Assembly (NCBI GenBank): GCA_016715795.1
Contig: JADJXP010000001.1
Location: 248,001-312,000 of the forward strand
Reading direction: 5' to 3'
DNA from: Chloracidobacterium sp.
GTDB lineage: Bacteria; Acidobacteriota; Blastocatellia; Pyrinomonadales; Pyrinomonadaceae
Length of the DNA: 64,000 nucleotides
Shown here: positions 9,568-17,342 of the stretch, one piece after another
How positions within the stretch are numbered: position 1 is the first letter of the stretch
Layout of the letters: each line of letters opens with the position of its first letter
Translations under genes and position numbers: made by a program
The notes under the pieces: generated by a model
Databases searched by the model: none
Seen by the model: the letters and a program-made list of their open reading frames with translations, nothing else
Told to the model about the DNA's origin: nothing

Positions 9568-9713
9568 CTTCTCCTGGGCGTACACAGGACGCGGAAATTA
9601 CGATAGCTACACGTGAAGCCCCTGGGCGAAACGCGCAGGCCGGAACGGCAAACGAATCGAGCGTAGCGACACAGGTATTTCTACGCCCGATCGTCATGCC
9701 CGTTACTGTGGTT

Positions 9714-11000
9714 CTAGTGGATTGGGCGATCACCGATGCCGGCGGCGGCGACGTAGGTCATGGGCGTGGTGGGCTTCATTTCGTTGAGTGTCGCGCGGAT
9801 CTTGCCGGCGAGGCCTTCGGCCTCCATGTAATCGCGGCCGAGCAGGCGTCGGAAGCGGCGGTCGCGGGCTTCGCCCGTGAGTTCCCTCAGCAGGCCGCCG
9901 AGAAATGCCGTAACGATCTCGGGGGCAAACTGTTTGCCGGAATTCATCCTCATATCGTCGATGACCTCTTTCGCCGGACGGCGTGCTTTATACGGCCGGT
10001 CGGTCGTCATCGCGTCGAACGAATCGGCGAGCGTCACGATCTTGGCAACATACGGTATCTCGCGGTCATAGAGTCCGTCGGGATAACCGCGGCCATCGAC
10101 GCGTTCGTGATGATATTTCGCCGCAAGCGGCACATCGGCATACGGGTGATGGATGGGCTGAAGTATCTCGTAGCCGACCACGGGATGTTTGTTGAGTTCG
10201 GCCGATTCCTTTGCGTTGATGCGATACGGAGCATTGATGATCCTTCGCTCTACGGTGAGCTTGCCGACGTCGTGAAGATAGCCGCCGACCGCCGCGCCCT
10301 CGGTCTCTTCCTTGCCCCAGCCAAGCTCGGAAGCGATGATCTCCGAAAAGCGGCCCACGCGGACCGAATGCCCTTCGGTGTATTTGTCCTTACAGTCGAT
10401 CGCCGCGGCAAAGGCCTTCACCGTATCGTTGTAGGTCGAACGCATCTCGTCAAACAGCCGCCGGTTCTCGTCGGCCTGCCGCTCGATCTCGGCCATCAGG
10501 TTGCGCTGGGCTATCGCCACGCCGATGTGATGGCCCATGGCGCAGATGATGTCCTTCTCGTAGTTTGTGTAAGGCAGACCAGTCGCCTTTTCGCCAAGAA
10601 AGATAGCTCCGACGATCTCGTCGCGAACGACAAGCGGCACGAACAGTTCGAGCCGCCGTCCGCCAAAGCTCACGTCGTATATCTGAAAAAATGGCAGGAC
10701 CTGCGCGTCGCGGATCTCGATCGGATGTAGACCGCAGGAGAGGAACTGCCGCTCATCCTCAGGCGTCAGCGTTAGGCTCAGCGGAAAATCATCGCCAAGA
10801 CTACGAACGGCGAGCATGTTCAGTTCGTGGCCAAAACGCGAATATCGAGCTACCGCACCGCGCATGATCCCAAGAGCGCCCGACAGTAAATGCAGTGATG
10901 TGCGTATCGTTTCCTGAAAACTGTTCTTATTCGTGACCTCCTGGCCTAGTTCGGCCAATGCCCCGAACGCATGGATCAATTTGTGGTCATGCTCTGCCAT
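9714..11000 (-). CDS. GAF plus HD-GYP domain protein (putative c-di-GMP phosphodiesterase)
   Basis: A 428-residue cytoplasmic protein. Residues about 25-170 form a GAF-like sensor domain, residues 175-190 a short linking helix, and about 195-370 an HD-GYP hydrolase domain. Visible HD-GYP hallmarks are H211 in EGHSVRVGR, HD at 243-244 (YLHDVGKL), KHPVVGYEIL, and HHERVDGRGYPDG (297-309). The domain degrades cyclic di-GMP in characterised members. It is the last gene of a probable operon with a STAS protein 12 bp upstream and a phosphatase before that. No membrane segment is seen. Confidence 0.92.
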   Translation of the reverse strand: MAEHDHKLIHAFGALAELGQEVTNKNSFQETIRTSLHLLSGALGIMRGAVARYSRFGHELNMLAVRSLGDDFPLSLTLTPEDERQFLSCGLHPIEIRDAQVLPFFQIYDVSFGGRRLELFVPLVVRDEIVGAIFLGEKATGLPYTNYEKDIICAMGHHIGVAIAQRNLMAEIERQADENRRLFDEMRSTYNDTVKAFAAAIDCKDKYTEGHSVRVGRFSEIIASELGWGKEETEGAAVGGYLHDVGKLTVERRIINAPYRINAKESAELNKHPVVGYEILQPIHHPYADVPLAAKYHHERVDGRGYPDGLYDREIPYVAKIVTLADSFDAMTTDRPYKARRPAKEVIDDMRMNSGKQFAPEIVTAFLGGLLRELTGEARDRRFRRLLGRDYMEAEGLAGKIRATLNEMKPTTPMTYVAAAGIGDRPIH

Positions 11001-11012
11001 AATTACGCCGCC

Positions 11013-11441
11013 TCACGCCAGTGTCACATGCCTTGTCACGCCCAGCATTTCAAACAGTTCGATGGTTTCTTCGCTTACATCGGAGCAAATTATCCTTGCC
11101 CCTCGCGCCGCCGCAACATCGGCGATTCCGAGAAGTATCGATATGCCGATGCTGTTCACCAATTCGGTCTCGCCAAAATCAAGAACGATCTCTCTTGCAC
11201 CCGCGTCGAGCTTTCGTCGGCACTCGTATTCGATGTGCTCGCCGGTGAGCTTGTTAAGATAATCGCCCGCCTTAATGATCGGCCGTTCCACTGCGGCATT
11301 GACCGCGGCGCCGCTTAATGAATCAGAAAGCACGTAAATTCTTCCCTTTTTTGTTTTAACCTGAGCGCGCTGAAGAGCTACTTGAGGTATATGTTTAACA
11401 TAATCAGATGTCAAACACAATAACTTAAGCGCTTTTGGCAC
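11013..11441 (-). CDS. STAS-domain protein (anti-sigma factor antagonist type)
   Basis: A protein of up to 142 residues with a STAS domain: IVLDFGETELVNSIGISIL carries the serine (in NSIG) that is phosphorylated by the partner kinase in SpoIIAA/RsbV proteins, followed by ADVAAARGARIICSDV. Such proteins bind anti-sigma factors or act in signalling modules. The GTG at 11441 gives a 36-residue leader of no evident homology. A second GTG at 11333 has a good AGGGAAG 7 bp upstream and would give a standard 106-residue STAS protein, so the start is open. It lies between the phosphatase and HD-GYP genes. No RsbW-like kinase is nearby. Confidence 0.85.
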   Translation of the reverse strand: MPKALKLLCLTSDYVKHIPQVALQRAQVKTKKGRIYVLSDSLSGAAVNAAVERPIIKAGDYLNKLTGEHIEYECRRKLDAGAREIVLDFGETELVNSIGISILLGIADVAAARGARIICSDVSEETIELFEMLGVTRHVTLA

Positions 11442-11444
11442 GAA

Positions 11445-12296
11445 CTAGTACTGATGTGGAACTCGGCCAAATTCATCGAGCAGCGGCTTGAGCCGTTCGA
11501 TAGCTGCGTCGTGGGCAGTTCCATTAGTCGCGAGAATACCGTTACGATTTTGCAGGTCACGTCGGTCATATTTGAACGACTCGCCAAATAGATCCGTAAA
11601 TCGCCCGCCGGCTTCCTCGAGGATGATCTGTGGAGCGCATGTATCCCAGAGCTTTGTCCGCGGGCTAGGGTGAATGTATATGTCGCAGGTCCGGTTCGCT
11701 ATCAATCCGACCTTAAGCCCGACCGATCCGCGATTGTGGATCTTTTCAAAACCGAAGGCATCAATAATCTTGCCCATGCGGGAACTCGGATGATTGCGCG
11801 ACATTGCCAAGGTAAGTCGCGCCAGATCGGCAGTCGACGATGCGGTCAAACGCTGTGGGGCCTCGTCACCTCTCACAAGGAATGCCCCTGTTCCCTTGGC
11901 AGCATACATGAGACTACGATGAAACGGCATGTAGACAACGCCGACCACCGGAACGCCAGTCTCCGCGAGGCCGATCTGCACTGAGAAATCTCCGTCTCGC
12001 TTGACAAAGCCCGCCGTTCCGTCGAGCGGGTCGATTATCCATACGCGCTTGCTGGCGAGCCGTCGTGCAGTGTCATCAGGTTCCTCTTCCGACAACACGG
12101 CATCGAGCGGAAAATCTTTCGCGAGAGCGTCGACGATGATCTTGCTCGCACGCCGGTCTGCCTCAGTGACAGGCTCCACTCGATCGTCAGCCCCGATCTT
12201 TTCTTCAGCGACAAACTCAGTCGCGTAATAGGCCATTATTTCGAGGCCGACCGTAAGAGCGAGTGACATCGCCCGCTCTAGCTCATCCTTTAACAT
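11445..12296 (-). CDS. Inositol monophosphatase-family phosphatase (CysQ/bisphosphate nucleotidase type)
   Basis: A 283-residue Mg-dependent phosphatase. Metal-site motifs are EEEPDD, WIIDPLDGTAGF and the C-terminal WDTCAPQIILEEAGG. The family dephosphorylates inositol phosphates, 3'-phosphoadenosine 5'-phosphate or sugar phosphates; the sequence fits the CysQ/HisN-like branch but substrate is uncertain. The frame is open to a further ATG at 12344, but that start lies inside the transcription terminator of the upstream htrA gene, so the ATG at 12296 is chosen. It heads the run phosphatase-STAS-HD-GYP, with 3 bp to the next gene. Confidence 0.88.
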   Translation of the reverse strand: MLKDELERAMSLALTVGLEIMAYYATEFVAEEKIGADDRVEPVTEADRRASKIIVDALAKDFPLDAVLSEEEPDDTARRLASKRVWIIDPLDGTAGFVKRDGDFSVQIGLAETGVPVVGVVYMPFHRSLMYAAKGTGAFLVRGDEAPQRLTASSTADLARLTLAMSRNHPSSRMGKIIDAFGFEKIHNRGSVGLKVGLIANRTCDIYIHPSPRTKLWDTCAPQIILEEAGGRFTDLFGESFKYDRRDLQNRNGILATNGTAHDAAIERLKPLLDEFGRVPHQY

Positions 12297-12318
12297 CGAT
12301 TTAACTCTATCACGCACA

Positions 12319-12354
12319 AACAACAATAAGAGGCTGCCAATCATGACAGCCTCT
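12319..12354 (-). terminator. Rho-independent terminator after htrA
   Basis: On the reverse strand an 8 bp perfect stem (AGAGGCTG / CAGCCTCT, 10-nt loop, 12329-12354) is followed by the T-rich tail TATTGTTGTT. It lies 24 bp past the HtrA stop and just before the phosphatase start, and settles where that gene begins. Confidence 0.75.
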
Positions 12355-12377
12355 GTATCTCAGTCTCTTAACTGGAG

Positions 12378-13556
12378 TTAGAATGTTCGCCTTGTCGGCT
12401 GAGCGGCCCTGCCAGGGCTTCCGAGCAGTCGGACCGCGACCGTGGTGCTGCGACCGGCACGGAATACCTCAAAGTTGACCGTATCGCCGATCTGCTTTCG
12501 GTCAAGCAAGCGATAGAGATCATCAATATTGTTAAGCTTCTGTCCTTCGCCCGAAAGGATGATATCGCCGATCTGACCATCCGACGTTACGCTGCGTAAC
12601 CCGGCACGATCCGCTGATCCGCCCGGCTGGATCTGCAGAACGAGGAGCCCCTGATCTACGGGCAGTCGATAACCGCGTTGCTTGAGGTCCTCGACACTTG
12701 GAAGGGTCGCTCCTAGTTTTGGGCGCCGGACCTCACCGAACTGGATAAGCTGCGGGATGATCCGTTTCGCGGTGGCCGCCGGAATTGCAAATCCGACACC
12801 GACCGAACCGCCCGCGGGAGATAGTATCTGCGAGTTGATACCGATCATCTTGCCAAATTTGTCGAGCAAAGGTCCACCCGAATTTCCCGGATTGATCGAG
12901 GCATCTGTCTGAATAGCAGCATCTATCGGCCGTCCGTTCCTGGCTCGTATCGGACGCTGAAGGCCGGAAATAACGCCCGTCGTAAGGGTTCGGTCGAGTC
13001 CAAACGGGTTGCCGATCGCCAAGACCTTTTGGCCAACGATAAGCTTATCCGAATCACCTATCGGCACGATCGTCATGCCGGCCGGCGGGTCGATCTTGAT
13101 CACCGCAAGGTCCGTATCAGGATCGCCACCTACGACCGTTGCCGGATAGACCTTATCACCGCCAAAGCTTACCGTCAGCTTTTGGGCACCCTCGATAACG
13201 TGATAATTGGTCACGATATGGCCATTTGCATCAATCACGGAGCCCGACCCATTACCCTTGCCTTCCTGCTCATTGCCAAACCAGTCCTGCGAATAGGATG
13301 TTGTGTTGATAAATGCTACACCGGGCGAGATCGTCCGATAGACCTCGATGCTGTTCTGTTCGTCGCTCACGGTCGATGGGTCAGAGATCGACCGCTCAAC
13401 GTCCTCGGCGAACGCGGGCGGGGCGGCCTGCTCACTGAACCAATACGTGCCGTAGCTATAGAGAAACGCCGAAATACCGACCGCCACAAGGGCGCTGGAA
13501 AGTGCGAGCAGCAGCAATTGCCGGCTCGATAGTTGATAAACCGATTGTCTGGACAT
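12378..13556 (-). CDS. HtrA/DegP-type trypsin-like serine protease with one PDZ domain
   Basis: A 392-residue envelope protease anchored by one N-terminal membrane helix (about residues 13-36). The catalytic triad is H119 (TNYHVIEGA), D149 (PDTDLAVIK) and S226 (INPGNSGGPL); the protease domain spans about 75-260 and a single PDZ domain about 275-375. A single PDZ and a membrane anchor place it closer to DegS or to Gram-positive HtrA than to DegP. It is transcribed alone: a terminator follows it and about 110 bp without a gene precedes it. Role: periplasmic protein quality control, inferred from family. Confidence 0.94.
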   Translation of the reverse strand: MSRQSVYQLSSRQLLLLALSSALVAVGISAFLYSYGTYWFSEQAAPPAFAEDVERSISDPSTVSDEQNSIEVYRTISPGVAFINTTSYSQDWFGNEQEGKGNGSGSVIDANGHIVTNYHVIEGAQKLTVSFGGDKVYPATVVGGDPDTDLAVIKIDPPAGMTIVPIGDSDKLIVGQKVLAIGNPFGLDRTLTTGVISGLQRPIRARNGRPIDAAIQTDASINPGNSGGPLLDKFGKMIGINSQILSPAGGSVGVGFAIPAATAKRIIPQLIQFGEVRRPKLGATLPSVEDLKQRGYRLPVDQGLLVLQIQPGGSADRAGLRSVTSDGQIGDIILSGEGQKLNNIDDLYRLLDRKQIGDTVNFEVFRAGRSTTVAVRLLGSPGRAAQPTRRTF

Positions 13557-13588
13557 AATGACCTACCTTCCGAAACTGTAAAATACCA

Positions 13589-13610
13589 GATTTTTGATGC
13601 TTCAAAAATC
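13589..13610. repeat. Perfect 9 bp inverted repeat upstream of htrA
   Basis: GATTTTTGA, loop TGCT, TCAAAAATC: a perfect 9 bp dyad 33 bp upstream of the htrA start. It could be an operator or a 5' untranslated hairpin. On neither strand is it followed by a convincing T-tract, so I do not call it a terminator. Confidence 0.4.
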
Positions 13611-13666
13611 CGCGCGGGTTGCGTATTGAGTTACGAAGGTCGGTGGGCCGGTGTTTCGAGAAAACG

Positions 13667-14014
13667 TCAGATCATAAGGGCCCGGGCCGCATCGTGAAGA
13701 GCGGTATTTGAGACAACACCAAAGGCTGCAAGCCCCGTAAAGAGATGGATCGCCATAAGCCCAAGATACACAGCCAATGCGATCACGAGCCCGTATCTCG
13801 CCAACGGCCGGCTTCCCCAGCGGATGAGAACAACGCCGGCCACCAAGCCGATGGCTATCTTCACGATCAGAAAAGGCCCATTGCCGATGTCCAGCAAGCT
13901 CGCCATCAATTGATTGCCCTCAGTCGCGACGCCGCTCCGGACCCAGACGATCGTGAGCAAGGCATCCAGAAGGTTCAGGGCGAAGAGCAAAAACGTTGGG
14001 GCGATCAGCTGCAT
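13667..14014 (-). CDS. Small membrane protein, DUF5658-like
   Basis: A 115-residue protein with about four hydrophobic segments. The N-terminus FLLFALNLLDALLTIVWV followed by GVATEGNQLMASLLD resembles DUF5658 proteins, small membrane proteins of unknown function. The gene stands alone between htrA and a divergent secreted-protein gene. Start at ATG 14014 follows CAGGAGAAAA, a strong ribosome binding site. Confidence 0.7.
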   Translation of the reverse strand: MQLIAPTFLLFALNLLDALLTIVWVRSGVATEGNQLMASLLDIGNGPFLIVKIAIGLVAGVVLIRWGSRPLARYGLVIALAVYLGLMAIHLFTGLAAFGVVSNTALHDAARALMI

Positions 14015-14154
14015 ATTTTCTCCTGCAAAATCTTGTTTAACGTTGCTTCTAAACTGGTCGACCCCCGGTTTTTACGCCGGGGGCCGCCTCCAAAGGAGCT
14101 GTGAAATTATGTTGTCGCTCAAATATATGTCTAATCTCGACGGATTTCAATAAA

Positions 14155-14183
14155 TTGACATAACATTCCTAGCAACCTATTCT
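14155..14183 (+). promoter_or_regulatory. Sigma-70-type promoter for the glycine-zipper gene
   Basis: TTGACA (14155-14160), a 17 bp spacer, then TATTCT (14178-14183). A perfect -35 box with good spacing, 85 bp before the start codon of the downstream gene; transcription would begin near 14190. Confidence 0.6.
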
Positions 14184-14267
14184 TCTGTCTTCGTGTCAAA
14201 AGCGGCGCACGGCCATTCATCCTAGCCGTCCGCTCTTTGATCCCGTAACCTGAGGAGATAAAAACCA

Positions 14268-14984
14268 ATGAAACAATGGTCATATTCTAAGAACATCGTC
14301 GCGATGCTTTCGCTGCTTTTGTTGTGCGGCGTCGGCATCGTTTCTGCCCAAAAACCTGTGATCAAGAGAAAGCCGGTCGTACGGAAATCAGTGGCAAAAC
14401 CGGTCACACCCGTTTACTCGGTCGATACAGGCACAGTAATACGCGTACGCATCGAAAAAACGATCAGCTCAAAGACGGCGAAGGTCGGTAATACATTTTT
14501 TGTGACGGTTACGGAACCGGTCTATGCGAACAACGGAGTGGTCGTCATCCCGACCGGCAGCCGGATCACGGGCCGCGTCGACGCTGTCAAGCCCGCCGCG
14601 AAAGGCGGCAAACCGGGCGAGATCGATGCCAGCTTTATCTCCGTAAAGCTGCCAAACGGCCGTGTCCGCACCATCAATGGCTCACTGACCGAACTCACCG
14701 AAGGCAAGTCTTCGAGCGATGACGAGGGAACCGTGAGCGGCGACAAGATGAAGCACCGCAAGATCATCTTTATCGGCAGCGGTGCGGCCGGTGGTGCTGT
14801 GCTCGGTGCAATGGTCGGCGGCGGGAAAGCTACTGCGATCGGAGCAGCGATCGGCGCCGGCGCCGGATTTCTCGGCGAAAGACTCTTAAAGGGCCCCGAA
14901 GCCGAGGTCAAATCAGGCACCGAATTCGGCGTCTACCTCAATCAACCGGTCTCGCTTCCCAGATTCGTTGAGGTTATGCCATAG
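14268..14984 (+). CDS. Secreted glycine-zipper protein of unknown function
   Basis: A 238-residue exported protein: signal peptide to about residue 26 (GVGIVSAQ), a basic KRKPVVRKS linker, a beta-rich domain (about 45-150) with the segment VVVIPTGSRITGRVDAV that recalls TrbI/VirB10-like or BON-type envelope modules, and a glycine-zipper stretch (about 165-205, repeats of GAxxG type) able to insert in or pack against a membrane. The C-terminus GTEFGVYLNQPVSL is typical of similar acidobacterial proteins. Ribosome binding site GAGGAG lies 9 bp before the ATG. A strong promoter precedes it and a terminator follows. Confidence 0.75.
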   Translation: MKQWSYSKNIVAMLSLLLLCGVGIVSAQKPVIKRKPVVRKSVAKPVTPVYSVDTGTVIRVRIEKTISSKTAKVGNTFFVTVTEPVYANNGVVVIPTGSRITGRVDAVKPAAKGGKPGEIDASFISVKLPNGRVRTINGSLTELTEGKSSSDDEGTVSGDKMKHRKIIFIGSGAAGGAVLGAMVGGGKATAIGAAIGAGAGFLGERLLKGPEAEVKSGTEFGVYLNQPVSLPRFVEVMP

Positions 14985-15005
14985 TAAGTAACCTTGGTTC
15001 AAACA

Positions 15006-15035
15006 AAAGGGCGGGGACATCGATCCCCGCCCTTT
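15006..15035. terminator. Bidirectional terminator
   Basis: Perfect 12 bp stem AAAGGGCGGGGA / TCCCCGCCCTTT with a 6-nt loop. It serves the forward glycine-zipper gene and, with the better T-tail (TTTTGTTTG), the reverse-strand tRNA-Thr. Confidence 0.85.
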
Positions 15036-15041
15036 CTAATA

Positions 15042-15118
<77 letters not shown>

Positions 15119-15244
15119 CTGATGTAAATGCGGACGGCGTTGGGGGCCGAAACCGCAAGCGTTGATACTAGCAAATAGGCGTTTCTACGTGCAAACTCCG
15201 CAGGTGAGAGGGTTAGGCCTTCAGCGAGTATGTGTAAAAACTTG

Positions 15245-15274
15245 TTGACCAAAGCTCGATGAACATTCTACAAT
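15245..15274 (+). promoter_or_regulatory. Sigma-70-type promoter
   Basis: TTGACC (15245-15250), 18 bp spacer, TACAAT (15269-15274), about 64 bp before the next forward gene. Close to consensus in both boxes. Confidence 0.55.
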
Positions 15275-15337
15275 GATCTTGGCCCATTGGGTTTTTGAAC
15301 GACCTTAGTACCGCGGCCCGTTCGGGCGATCTAAGCG

Positions 15338-16345
15338 GTGAAACCAAACACCAGGGAGATGACCGTGAACCTTCAAAAAACCGTGACCTTCCGTTTCGTA
15401 TTGATCTGCCTTTCGCTGCTTTGTTTTCCCGCCATATTGGCGGCACAGAATCCGAAGGGCAACCCGACACTTATTATCGACAAGGCAAAGCCCCGCATGG
15501 CGACCGCCGACGGCAATAATCTCTATTGCGCCGGCTATATCCAGACGAGCGCCATCAGTACTGTGAACAGTATTGTCGGCGGCCAACATGAGGCCGATGG
15601 ATACTTCTATGCCGAGAATGATTTTGTCTATATAAATATGGGCCGAGACAAGGGTGTCAGCGTTGGCGATATGTTCGCCGTCGTCCGCCCGCGCGGTTCT
15701 GTCAAGAGCGCGTGGACCGATAAAGGGAACATCGGCTATTGGGTCCAGGAACTCGGGGCTCTCGAGGTAGTGAATGTCAAAGACACCGTATCGGTCGCCC
15801 GCGTCGCCTCGTCATGCGATAATTTCCTACTTGGCGATCTCGTCCAGCTTATCGAGAAGCGAGCCAGTCCGAAGCACGATCCTCAACCAGTATTGAATCT
15901 CTGGGCCGATCCGTCGGGTAAGGCAACCGGTCGCATCCTGATGTCTCGCGACGGTGCCGAGATGCTCTCGCGCGACTTTATCGCCTACGTCGATCTCGGG
16001 GCCGAAGACAGCGTCGAGGTCGGCAACAAGCTCACGATCTTTCGCCCGCTCGACGACGGTAACCTGATGAAACGGACGCAGAAGGAATATCCGACCGGCC
16101 GCGATTACGGCTTCCAAAGCGACGAATACAAGGGCGGCAAGTTCTCAAATCAGTCGTCACGAAAGACCGGCGAACTGGCCCAAGGGAGCCACATTACCAC
16201 CCGCGAAGCCAAGCAGGGCCGCCCGCCGCTCCGAAAGATCGTTGGCGAGGCTGTGGTGCTGAATGTTAAAGAACGAACAGCGACCGTCGTCATCACGCGC
16301 ACGGGACAGGAGATCCACACCGGCGATTGGGTCGAGCTGCAGTAG
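15338..16345 (+). CDS. Secreted protein of unknown function (FlgT C-terminal-like modules)
   Basis: A 335-residue exported protein (signal peptide to about residue 37, PAILAAQ). It carries two beta-rich modules with the pattern 'V.VGD.F.V.RP' (YINMGRDKGVSVGDMFAVVR near 95-115; VDLGAEDSVEVGNKLTIFRP near 215-235) and ends in TGQEIHTGDWVEL, the turn typical of FlgT C-terminal-like domains. No enzyme motif is visible. Start is uncertain: GTG 15338 or ATG 15359, the latter with AGGGAG placed unusually close. A good promoter and terminator bracket it as a single-gene unit. Confidence 0.75.
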   Translation: MKPNTREMTVNLQKTVTFRFVLICLSLLCFPAILAAQNPKGNPTLIIDKAKPRMATADGNNLYCAGYIQTSAISTVNSIVGGQHEADGYFYAENDFVYINMGRDKGVSVGDMFAVVRPRGSVKSAWTDKGNIGYWVQELGALEVVNVKDTVSVARVASSCDNFLLGDLVQLIEKRASPKHDPQPVLNLWADPSGKATGRILMSRDGAEMLSRDFIAYVDLGAEDSVEVGNKLTIFRPLDDGNLMKRTQKEYPTGRDYGFQSDEYKGGKFSNQSSRKTGELAQGSHITTREAKQGRPPLRKIVGEAVVLNVKERTATVVITRTGQEIHTGDWVELQ

Positions 16346-16371
16346 AAAAGGACGCTAGAGTTCAGCAAAGG

Positions 16372-16407
16372 AAATGTCACTGGGGCGACGGTGACATTTC
16401 TTTTTTT
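16372..16407 (+). terminator. Terminator overlapping the end of the opposite gene
   Basis: Stem AAATGTCAC / GTGACATTT (9 bp, 10-nt loop) followed by CTTTTTTT. It ends the forward gene at 16345 and at the same time encodes the last residues and stop of the reverse-strand PEGA/TPR gene. Confidence 0.85.
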
Positions 16408-17342
16408 ATCTGGACAATGAACGAACGGACCGCTGTTGCCTCAGCCGAATCGGGGAAGATGCGGAGGAACTCCTCATAGTTTGCGATGGCTTCCTTCCAA
16501 CGCTCTTGCCGCTCGTATATCAGGCCCAGCAGTTGGTAAATAACGATCGTATCCGGCGCTCCGGAGAGCTGTTTGAGTGACTGCTTGAGGTTCTTCGCGG
16601 AATCCGTGTAAGCTGCATCCTCAAGCTCAAAATCACCGCCGCCGCCGTAGCCCTCGGCCTTTTCCTTGTAGAGCAGCCCAAGCCCGGCGTATGCCTCCGG
16701 CTGAAATCCCCGGCCCTCGGTGATCGCACGTTTGAACGACGCGATGGCCTTTTCCTCTTCGCCGCCTTCCTTGTAGATGCGGCCAAGAACTGCCGAGGCC
16801 TCGGCATATCCGGGACGGTACTTGCGGGCCTGAGCAATTGCCTTTTGGGCCTCATCGAGGTCGCCCATATCGGCAAGGGTGCGGGCAAGGGCAAGGTATG
16901 CCTCGGGATAAGCGGGCCTCAGGCGGATCGCTTTGCGATAGGCGTCCTCGGCCTTTTCGCGATCGACGAGGGTCAGCCGTTCTGCCTCCTGGAAAGCCAA
17001 TTCGGCGTCGTCGGTCGTCTTTACAAGCCCAATCGGCAGATCACCCCGCCTCGCCGCCGTTATCGGCTGTGTTCTCTCCTTAAAGCCGTCAGCCCGCACA
17101 CGCAAGCTGTGAGCCCCCGTTGCGATCGTTTTGATATCGAGCCGGCCCGATGCGTCTGTCTTTCCAAATCGAACGCCGTCAACCCAAACAACCGCATTCG
17201 GCTCGGTAATGACCCTGATCGAGCGGAATTGTACCGACTGGCCGTGCGCATACGAACAAGCCGCAGCGATGAGACCGATCATCAATAAGTTGCGTAGCAT
17301 ATTCCGTTTTGACGGCCGCCGGGATCTATTAGTTGTGCGCAT
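16377..17342 (-). CDS. PEGA and TPR domain protein
   Basis: A 321-residue exported protein. After a signal peptide (MIGLIAAACSYAHGQ) comes a PEGA domain (about 38-100: VITEPNAVVWVDGVRFGKT, then GAHSLRVRADGF), a surface beta-sandwich, then about five tetratricopeptide repeats (about 108-315) such as YPEAYLALARTLADMGDLDE. Such proteins act as envelope scaffolds; partners are unknown. The ATG at 17342 overlaps the antiporter stop by one base (TAATG), indicating coupling; an internal ATG at 17300 would give a more compact signal peptide. The final codons form half of a forward-strand terminator. Confidence 0.85.
   Translation of the reverse strand: MRTTNRSRRPSKRNMLRNLLMIGLIAAACSYAHGQSVQFRSIRVITEPNAVVWVDGVRFGKTDASGRLDIKTIATGAHSLRVRADGFKERTQPITAARRGDLPIGLVKTTDDAELAFQEAERLTLVDREKAEDAYRKAIRLRPAYPEAYLALARTLADMGDLDEAQKAIAQARKYRPGYAEASAVLGRIYKEGGEEEKAIASFKRAITEGRGFQPEAYAGLGLLYKEKAEGYGGGGDFELEDAAYTDSAKNLKQSLKQLSGAPDTIVIYQLLGLIYERQERWKEAIANYEEFLRIFPDSAEATAVRSFIVQIKKEMSPSPQ

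Noticed and set aside
9568..9713. A small gene or RNA between the LysR and HD-GYP genes
   Set aside because: The 146 bp has no ribosome site with an open frame and no clear terminator or tRNA fold.
12297..12344. A longer start for the CysQ-like phosphatase
   Set aside because: It would place the start codon inside the htrA terminator stem; ATG 12296 is consistent with the family length.
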